A stretch of 64,000 nucleotides of DNA, taken from NCBI GenBank assembly GCA_900073065.1, contig FJOG01000008.1:1647065-1711064 (forward strand), read 5' to 3'. Positions 58,284 to 64,000 of the stretch are shown here, one piece after another. Below the pieces are notes generated by a model that saw only the letters and a program-made list of their open reading frames with translations, searched no databases and was not told the DNA's origin. The stretch comes from Phialocephala subalpina (lineage: Eukaryota; Ascomycota; Leotiomycetes; Helotiales; Mollisiaceae). The number at the start of each line of letters is the position of its first letter. The stretch's first letter is position 1. Both the position numbers and the translations under genes were made by a program.

Positions 58284-60792
58284 TCAGGCCCCGCTCCTGT
58301 AGACTTGACTGCCTTGTCCACGGATAGTCACTACGCCGATCATCTAAATTAGCATCCTGAAAAGCCAAGTTTTGGGTGAGAGCTCCGGAGAGCTGAGAAA
58401 TGGAGCGAAGAAGCTCGATCCATTTGCGTGCAAGCTCCTGAGACAGCTCTCAGCTCCGGGGCTCCCGTAACAAAAAAAAAAAAAAAGAAAGAAAGAAAGA
58501 AAGGGACAGCGAATTAATATGGAAATAAGACGTACCAGTATCTCTCCGTTGCAGAATAGTAATAGCCCGTGCAAGAGCTTGCTCACTATATCCTTTGCCA
58601 TCGCACAGTTCCCTCTTAAGAGTCTGCAAGCTCGTGCTCCAACCGATCGGCAGTCTCTTCTTAAGCTCCTCCTCAAGTTTGTTGGTTTCGTCATTCAGTT
58701 CCTTGCTTCCTTGGCCGCTGCCCATCTTCACCGCATCCATCGTTGAAGCTAAGAAGAGCCGAATAGCTTCATCAACGTGCTGCTCGGTAGCAATAGGAGA
58801 TAGGGAGAGCTTGGCAAGAGATTCTGTAATACGGATGATAGCTTCGAGCTGACGAACTGTGATTGGAATCGAAGAGCGAGCGTTGGCTTCCAATTCGGCA
58901 GCATGGACTTGCTTGCGGATAGAGACGAAATGGGACGACAGCTTTTCTGCCGCTTCTGGCGATAATCGTGGCGCACATCGGCTGTTCATTGTCAATCCCT
59001 GTCCAGCACAATTAGTAAGTGGTCAGACTCACGATTTGCAGTAACTGATGTAGCGCTTCATCTTGTCAACTGAGATCTCAGCCTCGGCTTGCTCCTCAAC
59101 TCCTCGACCGCCCATGTGGATGCCCATCACGTGCTTCGCGATCTTTTCGTCTCGGGCTCGGTCATGATCATCCTTTACGATGAAAATCATATCGAAACGA
59201 GACAGAATAGTAGTCTGGAAGTCGATGTTCTCTCCAGGTGTCTTCAGATCATCGTATCGGCCAAAGATGGGATTTGCAGCAGCCAGAACTGATGTACGAG
59301 CGTTCAAGATTGTGGTAATACCAGCCTTAGCAATGGAAATAGTCTGTTGTTCCATAGCTTCGTGGATGGCGACACGATCTTCGTCTCTCATCTTGTCGAA
59401 CTCATCGATACACACAACTCCTCCATCAGCCAAAACCATGGCTCCTCCTTCCAAGTAGAACTCCCGGGTGGTGTGGTCACGTTGGACAGAAGCTGTCAAT
59501 CCTGCGGCGGAAGATCCCTTTCCAGATGTATAGATGGCAATCGGGGCAACTTTCTCCACGAATTTCAAAAGTTGGGATTTGGCAGTACCAGGATCACCAA
59601 GTAAGAGCACGTTGATATCTCCACGTAATTTCATGCCATCTGGAAGAATCTTCTTTGATCCGCCAAAAAGGAGGCAAGCAATAGCTTTCTTGATATCCGC
59701 ATTGCCGTAGATAGATGGGGCTATGCAGTCTGCAAAGACGGTGTAGAGGTCTGGTCTCCGGCTCATTTCCAGGAACTCTTGTTCCTCCTCTTCTGAGAAA
59801 ATGGCATTTCCTTTCGCTGTATGGTCCACGTCGCTATGGATGCCAACTGCTCGTAGATATGGCGTTCGAATGGCGACTGCGGAGGTAGTATTCGAGCCCT
59901 TAGACTGCTTGTTTTGGTAAATTGAAAAAATGCCAGTGATCGTGCATCTTGAACCAGGGACCACACGATTGGTCAGATAGCGGTCGGTTGAGATCAATAC
60001 GTGTCTGGGAAGCTCTCCGACTGGGACTTGATCAGGTGCTTCTTGGAGCTTAATAATCTGTTGGTCCACAAATTGAGAACTCTCGTGCACAACGACATAC
60101 GGATCCATAGGACAGGCATCCTCTCCGGGCATCTTGGTTCGGTCGCACATGCGAGGAAGGGATACACCGGCAAATCCACCTGCTACCGGCAAAGTCTTTG
60201 TTTGATGGCAGTTTCGGCATTGAATGTGGAGGGCTGTGGCTTTCGAAGACAACACAGACGCGCCAATGACGATTCCTGGTACTCGAACTAGACGCGAGAT
60301 GGTAAGGGCGTCGAGATTTCGAATCGAGATATCGCCTGCTGAGGAGTGTAGAAGAAGCTGATGCTCTGGGAGGACAATATCTTTTGTTGAAGGGTACACG
60401 ACACGCTGGGTGCATTTCTTCAAGGCGGCTTCGAACTATTTCAAAGTTAGCACAAGGACTCTCTCAATCTATGGATCACTTACAAGTGGTATGATCTCTG
60501 CGGGCTCGGTGACAAGTCTGTGTGCCAACTCTTCATTGAAGGAAATAAGATGTCCAACATCAACATCGCAGTAGTACTGTTTCAGGAGAACATTTTCGCG
60601 GACTTGATCTCTGCAACCAAGTTAGGGACAGACAGGCTGATGGTGGAAGAAGTTTAACCTATAAATGAAAGCGTTGTCGAGACGAAATTGGAGAATGAAT
60701 TGCTCCAACTGTGTTTGAATCTGCCCGCGCGTATCTTCATTCTCGTACTCGGGCGGCAGAACACTGAGGGAATAAACAGACTGTCGATCCAT
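58284..60792 (-). CDS. MCM5: Replicative helicase subunit MCM5 (CDC46)
   Basis: Spliced model (minus): 60792-60659, 60610-60484, 60435-59033, 58981-58536, 58330-58284, giving 718 residues. It starts [20 protein letters not shown]. The C4 zinc finger is CRNC with CDR and DACP. The AAA+ core has Walker [10 protein letters not shown], Walker [11 protein letters not shown] and the arginine finger in LSRFDMIF. A winged-helix C-terminus follows, ending GSQVYRSGA as in other MCM5 proteins. MCM5 is one of six subunits of the MCM2-7 ring that unwinds DNA at replication forks. The last exon is only 47 nt and lies beyond a 205-nt intron loaded with a hairpin and A15(GAAA)4. Without it, the frame would run into a spurious tail. 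MCM5 diverges from VPS54. Confidence 0.95.
58378..58502 (+). repeat. Hairpin followed by A15(GAAA)4 inside the last MCM5 intron
   Basis: The left arm (58380-58398, GAGCTCCGGAGAGCTGAGA) pairs with the right arm (58448-58464) with one mismatch and a 2-nt bulge. The right arm is followed closely by fifteen A residues from 58472 and four GAAA units. The arrangement resembles a short non-LTR retroposon tail. It lies antisense to MCM5. No clear target-site duplication was found by eye. Confidence 0.55.
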
Positions 60793-60900
60793 CTTGATGG
60801 TAACAGCTAATGAAGTCGGTGATTTGGTGACAGTGGCGAGCGTCCAGAGTTGGGGTTGTGGGAGTCGCGCAGTGAGGGGAAAGTCCTGAGAATCTCTAGG

Positions 60901-60946
60901 ACGCGGTTGAAAAAGGAGGTTACGAGACGCGCCTTCTTTTTCGCGT
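60901..60946. promoter_or_regulatory. Three ACGCG (MCB-like) cores upstream of MCM5
   Basis: ACGCG at 60901-60905 and 60927-60931, plus CGCGT at 60942-60946, cluster 109-154 bp before the MCM5 start. They fit MBF-type G1/S control known for replication genes in yeasts. Function here is inferred. Confidence 0.5.
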
Positions 60947-61439
60947 TCTCTGGCTACCAGAAGAACCACTTGCGCAATTCTCGCGCAAAGTGCTTGCAGA
61001 TGACCCCTGCTAGGCCGAGCCAATGAGGCTGGGGCCAGCCTGGTCCCAGCAATTCAATGAAGTGAAGGCTGAAAGAAGCTGCGCCAGTCATACGTAACGA
61101 CCGTGTCCAAACCACGAGTTATGACCATTGTACGATCGCGAGGCCATCCTCTTCTACTGGAGCAGAGTTGCGCATTTATGTTGTTCTAGCAATGATACCC
61201 CGATTGCCTGCTTCAATCCATCCGCCAAATCGACACCCATTCTCCATCGGCTTTCGTGGCCTGTACGCCGACGAGAGTAACTTCCTGCTTATCTCAATCA
61301 CACACGATATCCGTCGAATTTGAGGAACTGTTTCCAATCCGAGAGCGCGGGGGAGGCTGGAGGTTGGGCAGTTGATAAGCGCAGTTGATGTTGGCACTCT
61401 GGACCTGAACCTCGAGGAAGACAGGATACGATTGTAATC

Positions 61440-64000
61440 ATGGCCTTTTCGGCGCCGCGGCACTCTGTAGACAGCCTCTCTCCAATCTCTCCTACTCCTT
61501 CTCGCAATGAATACCCATTTCCAAGGTCGGTCCAAATGTCCGTGTCGAAGGGAGGGGTCGACTAACGCTGAGCAGGCCAGGATCAAGTGGGAGATACCAA
61601 CCAAGGAGAGGGTCAACTGCGAGTTCTATACACTCGATAGGTGGCACACTGGATACAGCATCACATTGGCATGGCCTAAATGAATCTGGTCAAAACGGTA
61701 CATTGCCTATCGTAGCACTCTAAGCAATTCCTGACATTATCTAGCTATATCTACCCTCCTCCAACCTCCAATAGTCCGGACAGGTCTCATTCCTCACACT
61801 TCTGCCCCAGCTTCGAGCGCCCATAAACCTCCAACGGCACGCGATATCCCACCAGTTACCCTCACAAACATCACGAGTGTGGACCCGTCAGAATTTAGAC
61901 CATATCTCACCCAAGTTGGGGGGCTTTATGATGCATTGCAGCGTGCGAGGGAGACCGAGGGGGAAAGCGGAGCTCAGATATTTAGGAAAGGCAGCAAGGC
62001 AGATGATTTTTCGGATCTAATAGAACCTGAACGTCGGTCCTCGATACGCCCAAACCTCTCCAGACAAGCGTCACTGGCCTCGTTAGCATCGTCGATTGAA
62101 ACACCTACAATACGGAGGAGGTCGAGTGGAGGTCCGGGGCGACGCGCAGCACACGCTCCTACGCCCTTATCTACGATACCCGCTGTTTACTTCGAAGAGG
62201 ATTTTCACTTGGAGAACCCTCGGACATTTGACGTGGTGAGCGAACGTTCCGAGGTCGTAAGACCGACACCTGGGTCCCCGGATGAGCGTCGCGCGTCAGT
62301 ATCAAACGGCAATGCAGTTGGACCTAGGAAAGCGCTGGCAACAAATGCAATCCTGCAGGAAAAGTTGTCATGGTATATGGACACGATTGAGGTGCATTTG
62401 ATAAACTCGATATCTACAGCTTCTACCTCGTTCTTCGCTGCCCTAGGGTCATTACGGGAGCTTCATGCAGAAGCAGCTGATTCAGTGGACCGGATCAGGG
62501 CGTTACGAAAAGAACTAGAAACTCTAGACGAGGAAATGGCTATTGGGGGATTGAACATTGTCAAGAAGAAACGGCGGCGAGAGAATTTGAAGCAATTAAG
62601 CGATGCTGTTCAGCAATTGAAAACGATAGTGGAAGCTGTTGGGAGCTGCGAAGCTTTGGTCGACGATGGTCATGTTGAAAAGGCCCTAGACAGCATCGAC
62701 GCTCTAGAGAAGCTAATAGCAGGCGAGGCAGAAAGCACTAAGGGAGCCAAACTCCGAGATCTCAGAGGCGCAACTGCTCTTAAAGGGGTCAACAGCGACC
62801 TTGATACATTGCGTTTGCGGATAGGCAAGGTCTACGAAAATAGATTTTTGAGTGCATTGGTCGGCGACCTGCGACAACATGTTGAGAGTGTTTCCACCTC
62901 CGATACATTACAACGTTGGAGTAGCGCATCACAGCGCTCAAGAGGCCACAACCGCGAGCCATCTGCATTCCCTGCTTACCTGGCCATGAATGATAGTTTC
63001 AGGTCAGATCTTTTGGCAAACCTAAGCGGCCTTCACCGTGCTCGACACACTTCACCAGCAACAACTGCCTATCGAGAGTCGGTATTACGAGAAGTGCGGA
63101 ATATCATTCGGAGGCCGTTACCGGCATCGAATGATGAGGATGCCGATTCGATGATGTCGACCTCGACCGTTAGTGGTGGCAGACAGAAGAGTCAACAAGA
63201 GAGGGCGACTATATTAGCGCGCAATTTGAGAGCTTTGGAACCAGAAGAAGCCGAAGACTTACTGAAGAAGACCTACATCGGTATTGGTGAGACTCTACGG
63301 AGGCTTGGAACCCAGGTGAAAGTGTTGCTGGACGTGACCAGCACTCTCGGGGATCCTACTTCGGGATTGAGGTCGCCACCTAGAAGTCCTAATATTGCTG
63401 CACTCGATGGCAGATTGAAGCAGAGTTCTTCAAAAGGGGCTTCTAGCCGAGAGATCCAGGAAGAGATGCATATAACGCTTGATATGTCGAACCTCCTTGG
63501 CCAAGCTGTTGACATTGCTCAGGACAAGATTGTGAAAGTCCTCCGAGTAAGATCTGAACAAAGCACACATCTCTCGGTGGAGAACTTCCTCCGGTACTTT
63601 ACATTAAATTTATTATTCGCAAATGAGTGCGAAGCAGTGTCGGGGCGAAGCGGGACGGCGTTGAAAAATGTCGTTAATGGCCATATCAAAGAATATGTGC
63701 AACAGCTCAGCGAGAAGCAGCGGCAGGCCCTCGCCACTGGCATGGAAGCCGATCCGTGGATCGAAAAGGACTTCGCGGAAGCAGATAAAGAGGAGCTGAC
63801 GCGGATTTTATCTGCAAGCACAGAAGACGCAGAAGCATGGACTACAGGCCACAAAATCTGGCTTCCTTCAACTGTGTCTACTGCACCAAATGCCAGCAAC
63901 TTGTCGCTCCCTGTTCCGCAGACAAACGGTACATCTGGGACTTCGACGCCATCGAAAGCCACTGTCCGTCCAGCCACCATTGAAAGCGAGTCTTTTCTGC
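61440..64000 (+). CDS. VPS54: VPS54, GARP tethering complex subunit (5' part, cut by window edge)
   Basis: Spliced model: 61440-61525, 61576-61697, 61745-64000 and continuing beyond the window, at least 821 codons with no stop. The N-terminus is Ser/Pro-rich and unstructured (MAFSAPRHSVDSLSPISPTP). It is followed by the Vps54 N-domain, with FEEDFHLENPRTFDVV, a helical region (LQEKLSWYMDTIEVHLINSI, FFAALGSLRELHAEAADSVD, IGGLNIVKKKRRRENLKQLS) and the mid-domain EEAEDLLKKTYIGIGETLRR. VPS54 with VPS51-53 tethers endosome-derived vesicles to the trans-Golgi network. The Ser-rich insertions (around 62.03-62.3 kb) are normal for filamentous fungi. Intron 1 has a GTCGGT donor with a CTAAC branch. About a quarter to a third of the protein lies outside. 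Confidence 0.88.

Noticed and set aside
58349..58694. Alternative MCM5 C-termini read from the last intron (tails ending at 58349 or at 58450)
   Set aside because: The splice from 58536 to 58330 restores the conserved ending GSQVYRSGA, so the intronic tails are not the real C-terminus.
1..64000. tRNA, rRNA or CRISPR elements
   Set aside because: No convincing T-loop/B-box with an acceptor stem, no rRNA-like stretch and no regularly spaced repeats were seen. CRISPR is not expected in a fungal nuclear genome.

Overview
The window is nuclear DNA of a filamentous ascomycete (Pezizomycotina). The evidence is the gene set, the many short introns (mostly 43-113 nt) with GT-AG or GC-AG ends and CTRAC-type branch sites, intergenic gaps of 0.3-2 kb, and families typical of this group (Rds1- and LsdA-type ferritin-like proteins, a fungal rhodopsin-like receptor, a GPR1/FUN34/YaaH relic). 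A leotiomycete is plausible but is my guess; nothing here fixes the species. Intron-exon models were built by hand by joining frames at splice sites; each full model closes in frame.

Left half (1-38 kb) is accessory in character. It has a secreted tyrosinase (minus), a seven-helix rhodopsin-like membrane protein, a broken GH43 glycosidase, a protein-kinase remnant and a small membrane protein. Next comes a divergent pair for a two-subunit biotin-dependent acyl-CoA carboxylase (biotin subunit on minus, carboxyltransferase on plus, sharing about 320 bp of promoter). Then come a Pmp3-type proteolipid, signal peptidase subunit SPC3, an Rds1-like secreted ferritin-fold protein, a decayed flavin monooxygenase and an LsdA-like secreted ferritin-fold protein. 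From 27.7 to 38.1 kb there is a 10.4-kb stretch with no recognisable gene. It carries many TATA-like boxes, a hairpin next to a 16-nt T run, and microsatellites.

Right half (38-64 kb) is mostly housekeeping and nucleic-acid biology. It holds an RNA-binding protein with a degenerate exonuclease fold, an RRM and two RanBP2 zinc fingers; an F-box gene cut by one in-frame stop; a decayed GPR1/FUN34/YaaH transporter; 5'-3' exoribonuclease XRN1 diverging from the histone chaperone WD40 protein HAT2; a CTD kinase of the Ctk1/CDK12 type; replicative helicase subunit MCM5; and, diverging from it, the 5' part of VPS54 (GARP tethering complex), which runs off the right edge.

The most notable points are: the TATA-rich gene desert with two look-alike promoter units; a hairpin plus poly(A) element inside the last intron of MCM5 that resembles the hairpin plus A-run at 32.6 kb (a possible short retroposon family); two stop-free introns whose length is a multiple of three; a GC-AG intron in XRN1; a 14-nt microexon inside the copper site of the tyrosinase; and a concentration of broken genes, three of whose stops could derive from C-to-T changes at CpA.
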